Shown here in pieces: positions 43,922-53,532 of a stretch of DNA of 64,000 nt; the first letter of the stretch is position 1, and each line of letters starts with the position of its first letter. Where the stretch lies: NCBI RefSeq assembly GCF_014280035.1, contig NZ_CP047957.1, forward strand, positions 1,550,001 through 1,614,000. Direction: 5' to 3'. Made by a program: the position numbers and the translations under genes. The notes beneath the pieces are model-generated. The model did no database searches. It was not told the DNA's origin and saw nothing but the letters and a program-made list of their open reading frames with translations. The DNA comes from Synechococcus sp. A18-25c. GTDB lineage: Bacteria > Cyanobacteriota > Cyanobacteriia > PCC-6307 > Cyanobiaceae.

Positions 43922-45550
43922 TCAGAATTTGAAAGAGGTCTTGACCAAATAACCAAAGGTGCCAAAAGATTCAGCACCCGTACCACCGTAGGTATCATTG
44001 GTTCCGGTCAATTCACCGAATGGACGAGAAACATAGAAGGCGGCCGGAGTGACTGAAATGTTGTCTGTCACCTGGAACTGATAGAAGAGCTCCAAGGCGT
44101 AGTTGCCGTCATCAGGAGTGCCGCTATCGCGAGCCGTTTCAAACTGAGGCTGGCCAATGGCAAAGCCCAACAGGTTGCCCTTAATGAAGGCATCCTTCCA
44201 ACCAAGACCCACCATCCAATCTTGCGATGTTTGCTTCGGGGAGATCTCAAATTCGGTCAGATCGTAGTCGTTGCTGTTGAACGACGTCAGGCCCCAACCG
44301 GCACTGATGCTGGGAATCCAGCCGGACTCCTGAGGCTGCCACCAGGCACGCAGGGCAAGAGCGTTGGCATCTTTGAAACCGCGAGAGAAGGAGGAGTCAC
44401 CGCCTCCAACAACGGTGGTCGAAGCACCGAGAGGGGTTCCGTAGCCAACCGTTGCACCGTTTTGTATGTAGGCATAGGCCGCAGAGATCGACCATTGCGG
44501 TCCGCCATAAGCCACCTGCGCCAAGAACTTACTCCTGGAGTTGTCGGTGCCAATGCCACCCTTTTGTGGGTCGGAGTCTTTGCCAGCTTTGGCGGTGTAG
44601 TTCAGAGAAATACTGAACTTGGGATCGAAAGGATTGACCCTGCTGTTGGGCCTCCAGACGACACCAGCACCTGGAGCTGTGGAAGCGCCATAAACGCCGT
44701 AATAACCACCAAGCTTGAACTGCTTAAGAATCTGGCGATACACACTCGGAGCAGCACCAAGCATGTAGTAGTTCTCGATCAGAGGACCGACAAAAACTTG
44801 CAGGTCATCTCCCACTGGAAATTGATACCAAAGCTTGTCGACTTTGACGGTGTTGCCAGTTTCCTTGGCCACATCCAACTGAGTCTGGTTGCCGGTGTAT
44901 CCCTTACCGGAGAAGGCACCCTTACCGAAATTACCGGCGCGCAAACGGGTGTAGAGGAGGTCCTTTCCGGTGAAGCTGGTGTTGAGATTCAGCGTGGTGC
45001 GGTAATTAAACGTGAACGCATCCTGACCCTGATAAGCAGGACCTTCGCCCAGGTCGTAATCCTCGCCGGTGTAGCTGACACCACCCATCACGAAGTCCAC
45101 CTTGCCCTTCAGCTTCGTGGTGGTGGAGAACTGGGTGGCTTCCAGTTCGCCCACGCGGGCTTCCAGACCGTCAACACGACCCTTGAGGATGACGAGCTCC
45201 TTCTCGAACTCCTTCATGAGGCGCTTCACCTCGTCGGTCACTTCAGTGACGCGGTCGAGACATGCATTCAGCAGGGCGGCCGCTTCGAAGCGGGTCATCG
45301 CACGGTTGCCGCGGTAAGAACCGTCGGGGTAGCCAGCGACGCAGCCGTAGCGCTCGATCAGGTTGCTCAGGGCCTGATAAGCCCAGTCTGTCGGATAGAC
45401 GTCAGAAAACTGGTTGATGCTGGTGACCTGCTCGCCAGTAGAGGCGTAGTCGGCGACACCAGCAACGTTGACCTCGGTCGCACCGGCAGCCATGGGAGCC
45501 AGGAGGCCCAGGGCGGCGGGAGCAACCAGGAGTTGCTTGAAAAATTTCAA
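43922..45550 (-). CDS. SLH-domain porin (Som/OprB type), copy 1
   Basis: A 542-residue outer-membrane porin. I place the start at the TTG 45548-45550 because it aligns with the ATG of the paralogue at 47548; the GTG four codons earlier forms part of the ribosome site (GTGAGGG). A signal peptide (LLVAPAALGLLAPMAAGA) is followed by one SLH domain (FSDVYPTDWAYQALSNLIERYGCVAGYPDGSYRG...), a coiled coil (DEVKRLMKEFEKELVILKGR) and a 16-strand-type beta barrel ending in LVKTSFKF. SLH binds the cell wall and the barrel passes nutrients. The N-terminal 165 residues are nearly identical to copy 2. Confidence 0.94.
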   Translation of the reverse strand: MKFFKQLLVAPAALGLLAPMAAGATEVNVAGVADYASTGEQVTSINQFSDVYPTDWAYQALSNLIERYGCVAGYPDGSYRGNRAMTRFEAAALLNACLDRVTEVTDEVKRLMKEFEKELVILKGRVDGLEARVGELEATQFSTTTKLKGKVDFVMGGVSYTGEDYDLGEGPAYQGQDAFTFNYRTTLNLNTSFTGKDLLYTRLRAGNFGKGAFSGKGYTGNQTQLDVAKETGNTVKVDKLWYQFPVGDDLQVFVGPLIENYYMLGAAPSVYRQILKQFKLGGYYGVYGASTAPGAGVVWRPNSRVNPFDPKFSISLNYTAKAGKDSDPQKGGIGTDNSRSKFLAQVAYGGPQWSISAAYAYIQNGATVGYGTPLGASTTVVGGGDSSFSRGFKDANALALRAWWQPQESGWIPSISAGWGLTSFNSNDYDLTEFEISPKQTSQDWMVGLGWKDAFIKGNLLGFAIGQPQFETARDSGTPDDGNYALELFYQFQVTDNISVTPAAFYVSRPFGELTGTNDTYGGTGAESFGTFGYLVKTSFKF

Positions 45551-45768
45551 TGGAACCCTCACACCAAAACAAGAGGAGAAAGGCTTTTGCCTTGAAGGAA
45601 TTAAAGGAAGCCCGGCTGTCCCGCAATGAACAAGACGATGCCAAGCCTTGTATCAAATGAACCCCAGCCACCAACATCAGGCACTGCAACTCCGCATTCA
45701 CCTGCAACCTGGGCGCCGCGGGCAGCAGCACTGACTTCACACACCAAGCATCAGCATTGATCGGAAGG

Positions 45769-45798
45769 CAAAAAAAAGCCCCCACACTGTGGGGGCAT
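45769..45798 (-). terminator. Intrinsic terminator of second porin gene
   Basis: On the minus strand the stem GCCCCCACA/TGTGGGGGC (45778-45796) precedes eight U's, 22 bp after the stop codon. Confidence 0.9.
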
Positions 45799-45820
45799 CT
45801 GAACAACGTTTGAAGCAGGA

Positions 45821-47548
45821 TCAGAACTTAAAGGTGGTCTGAACTAGAGCACCGAAAACATTGAACTGACCGTCGTAGTTGCCACCATCCTTCACCAGAT
45901 TGCTGGTGTACTGACCCATAGGACGGGACAGATAAAACACAGCTGGCGTGACAGCAATATTGTCTGTCACCTGGAAGTTGTAGTACCACTCAAAGACGTA
46001 ATTACCGTCAAAGGGAGTACCGCCATCCTCAAGGCTGGTTGCGAAGGTGGGCTGACCCACAGCAAAGCCCATGTCATTGCCCTTCAGGAACACATCGTCC
46101 CACTTGAGGCCAACCATCCAGCTCTGAGTATCAACAGGTGAGCCATCAATCAGGTTGTCGGCATTCACAGTGTTGTAGGCCCAGCCCAGCGAAATGGAAG
46201 GAATCAAGCCAGCCTCCTCAGGCTGCCAATAAGCATTCAGAGCGAAGCTATTGGTGCTGCTGGCTTGGCGATCGAAGATGGCATCACCGTCAGCATCGAA
46301 GTTGCCAGTGTTGTAGGTGCAGTCGTTGTTCCACTTGTTGTTTTTGGAGAACTCCGTGCCCCGACGCAAGCCGTTGCCGCTATCGCACTGACCGTAGCGG
46401 TAGCCAAGAGCAAGACCCCACTGAGGGCCGCCGTACGCCAGCTGAGCCAGCAAGCTGGCTTCCGAGTTATCGGTCATAAATCCACCCTTGTTGGGATTGG
46501 AGATATTTCCGTTCTTATCGTCGGCGACGTAGTTGATACTGACACTGAAGCCGGCATCACCCTTCTCAACATCCTGCTTCCAGTAGGCACCGATCAGCTG
46601 ACCCGTCTCTTTGTTGTAAACACCGCTGGTGCCCATCAGAGCGGTCCAATCCAGAATCTTGGCACCACCCTTGTTGTAAACCGAAGGCCACATGGCCAGT
46701 GACTCGGTGTTACGAGCAACGGCACCGGCGATCACAGTGAACTCGTCACCAATTGGAAACTTGTAGAACAAGCGGTCGACGATCACATTGTTGCTGGCGT
46801 TGTCGTCAACAACACTCGAATCAGTCGCAACGTCGAGAGCAGCCAGGTTCACGCCAGAACCAGAGAAAGCGTTCCGGCCTTTTCTGAAGTTGCCAGCTCG
46901 CAGTCGCGCGCGCAGCCTGTCACTGCCAGAGAAGCTGGTGTCTAACACCAGACGCTGGTCGTAGTTGAAGGTGATTGCGCCGAATTCGGCGTTGTAAGCG
47001 TCAGCACCGCCACTGCCTCTCCTGTTGAAGTTGGCGTCCGTGCTGTCGCCGCCCGCTGTGGTTCCACCGATCACGAAGGTGGTCTTGCCCTTCAGCTTCG
47101 TGGTGGTGGAGAACTGGGTGGCTTCCAATTCGCCCACGCGGGCTTCCAGACCGTCAACACGACCCTTGAGGATGACGAGCTCCCTCTCGAACTCTTTCAT
47201 CAAACGCTTCACCTCGTCGGTCACTTCAGTGACGCGGTCGAGACATGCATTCAGCAGGGCGGCCGCTTCAAAGCGGGTCATGGCACGGGCGCCGCGGTAG
47301 GTGCCGTTGGGGTAGCCAGCGACGCAGCCGTAACGCTCAATCAGGTTGCTGAGGGCCTGATAAGCCCAGTCCGTCGGAAAGACGTCAGAAAACTGGTTGA
47401 TACTGGTGACCTGCTCGAGGCTGCTGTCAGAGGCGCTGGTGGCGTAGTCAGCCATACCAGCGACGTTGACTTCGGTCGCACCGGCAGCCATGGGAGCCAA
47501 AAGGCCCAGGGCGGCGGGAGCAACCAGAAGTTGCTTGAAAAGTTTCAT
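45821..47548 (-). CDS. SLH-domain porin (Som/OprB type), copy 2
   Basis: A 575-residue porin starting ATG at 47546-47548 behind GTGAGGGC. It has signal peptide, SLH domain (FSDVFPTDWAYQALSNLIERYG), the coiled coil DEVKRLMKEFERELVILK and a beta barrel with different outer loops from copy 1, ending LVQTTFKF. Its own terminator means it can be transcribed independently of copy 1. The N-terminal coding DNA is almost the same as copy 1, while the barrel has diverged, as expected if loops adapt to different solutes or phages. Confidence 0.94.
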   Translation of the reverse strand: MKLFKQLLVAPAALGLLAPMAAGATEVNVAGMADYATSASDSSLEQVTSINQFSDVFPTDWAYQALSNLIERYGCVAGYPNGTYRGARAMTRFEAAALLNACLDRVTEVTDEVKRLMKEFERELVILKGRVDGLEARVGELEATQFSTTTKLKGKTTFVIGGTTAGGDSTDANFNRRGSGGADAYNAEFGAITFNYDQRLVLDTSFSGSDRLRARLRAGNFRKGRNAFSGSGVNLAALDVATDSSVVDDNASNNVIVDRLFYKFPIGDEFTVIAGAVARNTESLAMWPSVYNKGGAKILDWTALMGTSGVYNKETGQLIGAYWKQDVEKGDAGFSVSINYVADDKNGNISNPNKGGFMTDNSEASLLAQLAYGGPQWGLALGYRYGQCDSGNGLRRGTEFSKNNKWNNDCTYNTGNFDADGDAIFDRQASSTNSFALNAYWQPEEAGLIPSISLGWAYNTVNADNLIDGSPVDTQSWMVGLKWDDVFLKGNDMGFAVGQPTFATSLEDGGTPFDGNYVFEWYYNFQVTDNIAVTPAVFYLSRPMGQYTSNLVKDGGNYDGQFNVFGALVQTTFKF

Positions 47549-48331
47549 GGAAGCCCTCACACCGAGAGAAGAGGAAGAGGTTTTTGACCTCCGGCATATT
47601 CAAGCGGCTAGGCCTGCTCAAATGCCACCAAAAACAGAGACGCGCCGGGAGTAAACCAGCCAAAATTACATCCGATCACACCATTTTTTGCCCAAGAAGC
47701 CGCGTCAACACTTGATCGAATCACCACCTTAAAGATCAAAAGTGTCAGATTAAAAAGTGGACCCAAATTCAACCAAATGGAGACAAAAAAGGGGGCTTGA
47801 GATGCAATTTACTGTTCCTTAAAGTCTTCATTACCTCACTTCATCCATCCTTAACCCTCAAAGCATGGAACACGCTCGAGATCCACACAGGGTCGGCAGA
47901 GTGGTTGCCAGGACTAGCGGCACGACAACTTGCAGCCGCAACGACACCAGGTGAGATTCCCACAAGGTTTCTGTCCGTTCCACATCAACATCCGATCTGT
48001 CAAGTTGCCAAGGCCAGGCCATCACGCGATACGACTGGCGGCTGTTGAGCAACGAATCGATTTGAACGTTGCATTGATGCAGGCTGATTCAATCAGAGCC
48101 AAGCTAGGCAATGCCTTCCAAAGACAAACGAGAGAATGGCGAGACCAGGACCATGAACAATCGGATCATGGTTCACCAGCAGAAATCACGACAACATCAA
48201 AGGTCTTCAGATGAAAGATCGGCTGGAGTTCAATGCACTCAATGGAATGCAATCTGCTTGGAGGTTGACCATCCCTCGAGAAGGAGGTCGCAGGTGAATG
48301 AATAGACTCGTCCCACATCTATCGAGACACT
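47549..48331. other. Intergenic region between second porin and aroA
   Basis: The 783 bp hold no convincing gene. The first 250 bp are AT-rich and probably contain the porin promoter and long leader. ORFs on both strands in 47797-48305 overlap each other and look non-protein-like. A 28-codon frame at 48211-48297 (MKDRLEFNALNG...) with weak support lies just before aroA. Confidence 0.45.
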
Positions 48332-49651
48332 GTGCCGGGAACCACTGAAGAGGCCCGTCCACTCCAATCTGGTGGCTCCCTCAGCGGTCACGTCAGAGTT
48401 CCTGGGGATAAATCCATTTCACACCGTGCGCTGTTGTTCGGTGCCATCGCTGAAGGACAAACCACGATCGAGGGTTTGTTGCCCGCGGAAGACCCGATCA
48501 GCACAGCGGCTTGCCTAAGAGCGATGGGGGTGACCATCAGCCCGATCAACGATCGAGAAACCATCACCGTGCAGGGGGTTGGACTGGATGGGCTCCAGGA
48601 GCCATCTGAGGTGCTCGACTGCGGAAATTCCGGCACCACTATGCGCCTGATGCTGGGTTTGCTGGCGGGCCGGGATGGCCGCCATTTCGTCCTGAGTGGC
48701 GATGCCTCCCTGCGACGGCGTCCAATGCAACGGGTCGGCCAACCACTTTCGATGCTCGGAGCCGAAGTGCGAGGTCGCGGAGGCGGAAACTTCGCCCCAC
48801 TAGCGGTGGCTGGTCGCAAGCTGAGAGGGGCCATCGTCGGCACCCCTGTGGCCAGTGCGCAGGTGAAGTCAGCCCTCTTGCTAGCGGCACTGACCGCAGA
48901 CGGTTCCACCACTGTGATCGAACCGGCCCATTCCAGGGACCACAGCGAAAGGATGCTGAAAGCCTTCGGAGCTGACCTCCAAGTGGGGGGTGAAATGGGG
49001 CGTCACATCACCGTTCGACCTGGCGCAACTCTGACGGGTCAGCACGTTGTGGTGCCGGGTGACATCAGCTCAGCCGCCTTCTGGCTGGTGGCAGGTGCTT
49101 TGGTGCCAGGGGCCGATCTGACGGTGGAAAACGTGGGCTTGAATCCCACCCGCACCGGTGTTCTCGAGGTGCTTCAGCAGATGGGAGCCCGGATTGAAGT
49201 GCTTAATCAGCGTGACGTCGCGGGAGAACCTGTGGGCGATCTCAGGGTCACCCATGGCCCCCTCAAGCCCTTCGCATTTGGCGAGGAGATCATGCCCCGC
49301 CTGGTGGATGAAGTGCCGATCCTGAGCGTTGCAGCGTGCTTCTGTGACGGCGAAAGTCGCATCACAGGCGCCTCCGAACTGCGGGTCAAGGAAACAGACC
49401 GACTGGCTGTGATGGCGCGACAGCTGAAAGCGATGGGTGCCGACATTGATGAACATGACGACGGCCTCACCATCCGAGGTGGCCGGCCGCTGCGTGGGGC
49501 ATCTCTTGACAGCGAAACCGATCACCGCGTGGCCATGAGTCTGGCGGTGGCCGCATTGATGGCAGAAGGTAATTCAACCCTGATGCGTAGTGATGCCGCA
49601 GCCGTGAGTTACCCCACGTTTTGGGATGACCTCAACAGGCTGCACCATTGA
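48332..49651 (+). CDS. aroA: 3-phosphoshikimate 1-carboxyvinyltransferase (EPSP synthase)
   Basis: A 439-residue enzyme starting GTG at 48332. Shikimate-pathway motifs are [19 protein letters not shown] near the start, [28 protein letters not shown] and [15 protein letters not shown]. It joins shikimate-3-phosphate with phosphoenolpyruvate on the way to aromatic amino acids and quinones. The [14 protein letters not shown] sequence suggests the class II, bacterial type. A TTG for the next gene overlaps its stop. Confidence 0.96.
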   Translation: MPGTTEEARPLQSGGSLSGHVRVPGDKSISHRALLFGAIAEGQTTIEGLLPAEDPISTAACLRAMGVTISPINDRETITVQGVGLDGLQEPSEVLDCGNSGTTMRLMLGLLAGRDGRHFVLSGDASLRRRPMQRVGQPLSMLGAEVRGRGGGNFAPLAVAGRKLRGAIVGTPVASAQVKSALLLAALTADGSTTVIEPAHSRDHSERMLKAFGADLQVGGEMGRHITVRPGATLTGQHVVVPGDISSAAFWLVAGALVPGADLTVENVGLNPTRTGVLEVLQQMGARIEVLNQRDVAGEPVGDLRVTHGPLKPFAFGEEIMPRLVDEVPILSVAACFCDGESRITGASELRVKETDRLAVMARQLKAMGADIDEHDDGLTIRGGRPLRGASLDSETDHRVAMSLAVAALMAEGNSTLMRSDAAAVSYPTFWDDLNRLHH

Positions 49652-50577
49652 GCCATCCGCTTGGTGAGCTCAGCGCACTGCAGACAGCCGACGGCAGCCT
49701 GAGTCTTCATAGCGAGCGGTTTGACGAAGCCTTTCACAGCTCCATTGGTGCACTCGCTGAAGCCAAAGCGAAATTTGTCCGACCTGCCCAACTGGAACGG
49801 TTTTGCAGAAAGAGCGTCTTGCGGGTTCTCGATGTGTGTGTCGGGCTCGGCTACAACAGCGCCGCGCTGATGAACGCACTGCCGAAGCAGAGTGCACCAA
49901 CGCTCCAATGGTGGGGGCTCGAACTGGATCCTCGCCCACTCTCTTTGGCCTTGATGCACGATACGTATCGCGCGCTCTGGTCACCAGACGTGCTGATGCG
50001 ACTCGAGCAGCTCAACCAAACCAACAGTTGGAGCGAAGAACAATCAGAAGGAACCCTGCTCTGGGGCGATGCCCGCAGCACCCTGCAGAAACTCCCTGAG
50101 CACTGGCAGGCGGACTTAATCCTGATGGACGCGTTTTCACCCGGGCGCTGTCCGGAACTTTGGAGTGAAGAGTTTCTCGGCGCACTTGCTAAGCGACTGG
50201 CCGTCGGTGGACGACTGTTGACGTATTCCCGATCAGCAGCCATTCGGGGGAGCTTGCGTCGCGCTGGACTGAACTTGCGCTCCCTCCAACCAGCCCCTGG
50301 TCAACGGTTGGAATGGAGTTCCGGAACTTTGGCCGCAAAACCGGGAGGATCAGAGCCTCTTGCCGACGCAGGTCCCGGTTGGAAGCCGCTGTGCACGATG
50401 GAGGAAGAACATCTGAATACCCGAGCAGCGGTGCCTTATCGAGACCCCAACGGTCACGATGATGCGCAGCAGATTCGAATCAGGCGCGAACAAGAGCAAC
50501 AAGCCTGCAAGAAAGAAAGCACCAGCCGCTGGCAGAGACGATGGCGACACCGAACTGCAGGAATCGAAAGCAGCTGA
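49648..50577 (+). CDS. MnmC-like SAM-dependent methyltransferase
   Basis: A 309-residue protein starting TTG at 49648, overlapping the aroA stop. The methyltransferase fold has [19 protein letters not shown] as SAM motif [16 protein letters not shown] as motif II, and [23 protein letters not shown], the hallmark of the MnmC/DUF752 branch that matures the wobble uridine of tRNA. A basic tail after residue 260 is typical of cyanobacterial members. No FAD domain is present. An antisense ORF overlaps the tail. Confidence 0.85.
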   Translation: MSHPLGELSALQTADGSLSLHSERFDEAFHSSIGALAEAKAKFVRPAQLERFCRKSVLRVLDVCVGLGYNSAALMNALPKQSAPTLQWWGLELDPRPLSLALMHDTYRALWSPDVLMRLEQLNQTNSWSEEQSEGTLLWGDARSTLQKLPEHWQADLILMDAFSPGRCPELWSEEFLGALAKRLAVGGRLLTYSRSAAIRGSLRRAGLNLRSLQPAPGQRLEWSSGTLAAKPGGSEPLADAGPGWKPLCTMEEEHLNTRAAVPYRDPNGHDDAQQIRIRREQEQQACKKESTSRWQRRWRHRTAGIESS

Positions 50578-50628
50578 ATAGACCAAAGCAAGGAAAAGGA
50601 TGAGCCAGAACATCAGAAGCTCAGACAA
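50350..50628 (-). CDS. Possible small membrane protein antisense to MnmC-like gene end
   Basis: A 92-codon frame with two strongly hydrophobic segments ([36 protein letters not shown]) and a less natural C terminus. 228 of its 279 bases overlap the opposite-strand MnmC-like gene. Hydrophobicity can arise by chance opposite a polar coding frame, and no ribosome site is seen, so this remains doubtful. Confidence 0.3.
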   Translation of the reverse strand: MSELLMFWLILFLALVYSAAFDSCSSVSPSSLPAAGAFFLAGLLLLFAPDSNLLRIIVTVGVSIRHRCSGIQMFFLHRAQRLPTGTCVGKRL

Positions 50629-52094
50629 TCAAAAAGGCCACAAGACCTGCGGTGATCCTTGAGACAACCAATTCACCCGCAGTCCGTAGCAACAGCTATC
50701 AGTGAGTAATGATCAAATCCAGTCGTTTCAAACATGATTACCATCATCCATCAAATGGTCGAATCACTCATCGATAAAAACAGTGCCCAGCGGGAATGAC
50801 AGGCACACTCACCCCGCAAGCGAAGAATCAGAGCGATCATCGAGGGTTAGATGTGCAGGGGACAACTAGTGGCACAATGTTGATCATTGAGCCTACATTC
50901 ACCAACAATGAAATCATAATCTGCAAGCACCCCATCGTTCGATCCTTGAAGTCTACAATTGTTCAATCTGAATCTCAGGCACAGCGGCTCTGCGAGTGAG
51001 AGCGGTTTAGAAAAAACGCCGCCAAAAGTGATTGCTACAGATCGGAATTCAACCACCGAAGCAATACTGACGATCAGCAAGCCGGTCTAGACCTCATCAA
51101 CCTAAAACAACGAGGGCGCTACTCACAACGTGAAACCTCAGACAGCAACTGTTGCATCAACAGCCGGCCGACAGAATAGAAAGAGAATGTAAAGAGCCTG
51201 TCCTTCGTCCACGAACACCCAAAGCGGTCGGTAGGGTCATGGAAAAGCGTTTGGGTTGATACATCTCCCTGCGCGTGTCAATTCAATCAGTCAAATGAGT
51301 AGAAGAGGTATCCACCCGTTGCTGATGGGTCTTGAGTCCTCAAAGCCCCAGGCAGGTTCAGGCAAAACAGACCAACCACAACGCAACGAAGCCAAAGATT
51401 CCGGTCTTGAGTCTGCACAGCGGAGGAGATTTCTCCGCTCTGAATCCGAAAAGATCATCGATCAAGACAGACAAGCAGGCTGAGGCCGGGTGAACTCCCC
51501 AAGGGAAGCATCCTTCGCTCAGACGGTGTGGCGGGATCACTTTCTTAAAAGAATGCCGCTCTAATGCTGGGCTTACCCCCTCAGAGCGATACGCGTACAG
51601 CCATCGCGTCGGGGGCGCTCAGGCAAAACGACGGTCCAACACAGCCGATCCAAGACCACTGACTGTCTGGTTCAAGCTCGAACAGTCTCAACGTCAATCT
51701 GAGTTGATTCCTGGATGTCCACGCAGAGGTCAGTCACACCAATCGACTCTTGACTCGCACCCCCCTCGGTGCCCTCGCAGGACATGACCCAGTCCCTAGA
51801 GCGAATGGCCCCAGGGCGCCTCGAACCGAAAGCTTCGAGCCTTGCAACGGATCCCAATGTGGTGGGTTGAACGATGCACTAACTCGCAAAATCCTTGGGA
51901 TGGTGAAACTCAGAACCAAGACGTTTGTACTGGGCTAGGTGGAGGTGAGGGGTGGAAGGCTGATCGAGAGGTTCTGTGGAGCCCCAATTGCCAACCAAGA
52001 GGCCTGACAATTGCTGCGCAATGAATACAGTGAATAGACAAGGTCTTTCCAATGGCAGACAGTGCTGAATACGTCTCGACGCAAGGACAGAGCA
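50629..52094. other. Gene-poor region, about 1.4 kb
   Basis: I find no well-supported gene. Frames of 60-77 codons occur on both strands. The least unlikely is plus 51295-51483 (MSRRGIHPLLMG...), rich in Ser, Gln, Glu and Arg. The segment has mixed composition and is AT-richer at 50630-51130. It may hold decayed genes, unrecognised short genes or noncoding RNA. It separates housekeeping genes from the channel/transporter group. Confidence 0.45.
51295..51483 (+). CDS. Doubtful small basic/acidic ORF
   Basis: A 62-codon frame from the ATG at 51295: hydrophilic, rich in Lys, Gln, Ser and Arg (AQRRRFLRSESEKIIDQDRQ). No motif. Supported only by composition and by the lack of any other gene nearby. 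Confidence 0.25.
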   Translation: MSRRGIHPLLMGLESSKPQAGSGKTDQPQRNEAKDSGLESAQRRRFLRSESEKIIDQDRQAG

Positions 52095-52388
52095 GTGAGA
52101 ATTAAAGCCATAGCCATCGCTAGCAGCTTGTCAGCCATGTCGATCGCTATGCCGCTCAAGAGCCATGCAGCAACCTACGATTTTTGGTATGCCTATCTCA
52201 GTGGTGGATTAGCGGCTATTTGCGACCTACACATGAATGGTGTGATCTCTTCCAGTATGGTGAGGGAATTCAATAAAAACTTTCTAGCTGGGAGTGGCGA
52301 GAATTACCCTGCAGCAGCCTCAAGAGATGCAGTCAATGTCATTAGGGAACAAGAGGACTTCAAAGACTGCCCGATACGTGTCTATTGA
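52095..52388 (+). CDS. Small secreted hypothetical protein
   Basis: A 97-residue precursor starting GTG at 52095. The signal peptide runs RIKAIAIASSLSAMSIAMPLKSHA, with likely cleavage before ATYDFW. The mature part (about 72 residues) has two Cys (AAICDLHM; FKDCPIRVY) and helical segments. A GTG at 52062 would put 11 basic residues before the signal. The region SGGLAAICDLHMNGVIS resembles small periplasmic proteins of marine Synechococcus, but I cannot name a family. Codon use is AT-richer than housekeeping genes. Confidence 0.6.
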   Translation: MRIKAIAIASSLSAMSIAMPLKSHAATYDFWYAYLSGGLAAICDLHMNGVISSSMVREFNKNFLAGSGENYPAAASRDAVNVIREQEDFKDCPIRVY

Positions 52389-52611
52389 ACGCCCCAACTG
52401 CAAAAACGATTGACTGGTTTCATCTGGCGACGGGCGGCAAGCAAGCAGTTTGTATCCACAACATGTGACGCAAGGAGAAAAGTCAACGCATCTCCGGCGA
52501 GCAGCAACACAACAGTTCTCAAAGCCATGGATCCTGAACGATCTATTGCGTTGGAAGGCACTCTCTCTAAAAACAGTCTGGGGTAGCTCTTGATGTTGCG
52601 GCAGTCAGCAT

Positions 52612-53478
52612 TCATGCTTCGTCGTTGAAAGTCTCAGAGCCAAGGGATTCCGTAAAACCTGCGGAGATGATTCCAATTGGAATCGCGATCACGGCAATTC
52701 CGCAAATCGCTGTCAACGATGCGATGATTTTTCCAAACGCAGTCACTGGATACGTATCTCCATATCCAACGGTGGTCACAGTGATTACCGACCACCAGAG
52801 ACAGCGTGGAATAGAGCCAAACTGCTCAGGCTGGATGCTTCCTTCTGCGAAGAACATCAAAATACTGCTGATGGTCATGACAATGCCTGAATAAATAGCG
52901 GAGATGAGCAATGCTTCTTTCTTTGCAGCAATCGCTTGATTGAAATACTGAATACTCTGACGAAAACGTTTTGAACGACCCACACGGCCAATTCTGACCA
53001 ACCGAACGATCCTTAGCAAATAAAGTTCAGGAGTAATAAAACCGAGTATCGTTGGAGCGATGGCGATCAGATCAAGGATCGCCAGAGGCGTCATCGCGAA
53101 GTCGCAAGCACCACGAATCCCTCTCCTCGCGCCCTTCTTCAAGGGTGCAACCCACATTCTGGCGAGATATTCAATCAGAAAAATAACGGCAACTGCAATA
53201 TCAAGGTTGACGAGTAGACCCCCCTGTGAGGATCGAACCACTGGCTCAGTCGCAATGATCGCCAAAACGATCGAGAATGCGATCAGCAGACCAAGCACCT
53301 TGACAGTTCCTGTTGCACTGCGCTTGTCATCCTCGGCATACAACGCTCGGAAAAGTTGCTCTCGAAAGGCGTTCACGACCAACCGACATTGTCTGCAGTC
53401 ATCTTGTCGACGCGGATCGCCGGATGCCAGCACCCATCCAGGCTTCGCCTCCAGCAAGATGGATCTTTCCTGACACAA
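52612..53478 (-). CDS. Voltage-gated-type potassium channel
   Basis: A 288-residue six-helix channel. S1 VLGLLIAFSIVLAIIA, S2 LDIAVAVIFLIEYLARMW, S3 MTPLAILDLIAIAPTILG, then a voltage-sensor-like S4 with spaced Arg (LLRIVRLVRIGRVGRSKR), S5 and the pore VITVTTVGYGDTYPVTAFGK containing the K+ filter TVGYGD, and S6 IASLTAICGIAVIAIPIGI. Cytoplasmic ends are short. It is like bacterial KvAP-type channels. It would conduct K+ across the plasma membrane. The 54-residue N-terminal part is rich in charged residues. Confidence 0.93.
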   Translation of the reverse strand: MCQERSILLEAKPGWVLASGDPRRQDDCRQCRLVVNAFREQLFRALYAEDDKRSATGTVKVLGLLIAFSIVLAIIATEPVVRSSQGGLLVNLDIAVAVIFLIEYLARMWVAPLKKGARRGIRGACDFAMTPLAILDLIAIAPTILGFITPELYLLRIVRLVRIGRVGRSKRFRQSIQYFNQAIAAKKEALLISAIYSGIVMTISSILMFFAEGSIQPEQFGSIPRCLWWSVITVTTVGYGDTYPVTAFGKIIASLTAICGIAVIAIPIGIISAGFTESLGSETFNDEA

Positions 53479-53532
53479 ACGATCGCATCACCTCCAGTGA
53501 AACTGAACAACGATGTGATCGGCACATCGGGA

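Noticed and set aside
44222-45595. 457-codon plus-strand ORF opposite the first porin
   Set aside because: Long open frame antisense to a highly biased porin gene; no family motif and no independent evidence.
47797-48305. Overlapping small ORFs between second porin and aroA
   Set aside because: Three frames on both strands overlap and none has natural composition or ribosome site.
51672-51857. 61-codon minus-strand ORF in the gene-poor gap
   Set aside because: Overlaps other equally short frames on both strands, with no composition or start signal to favour it.
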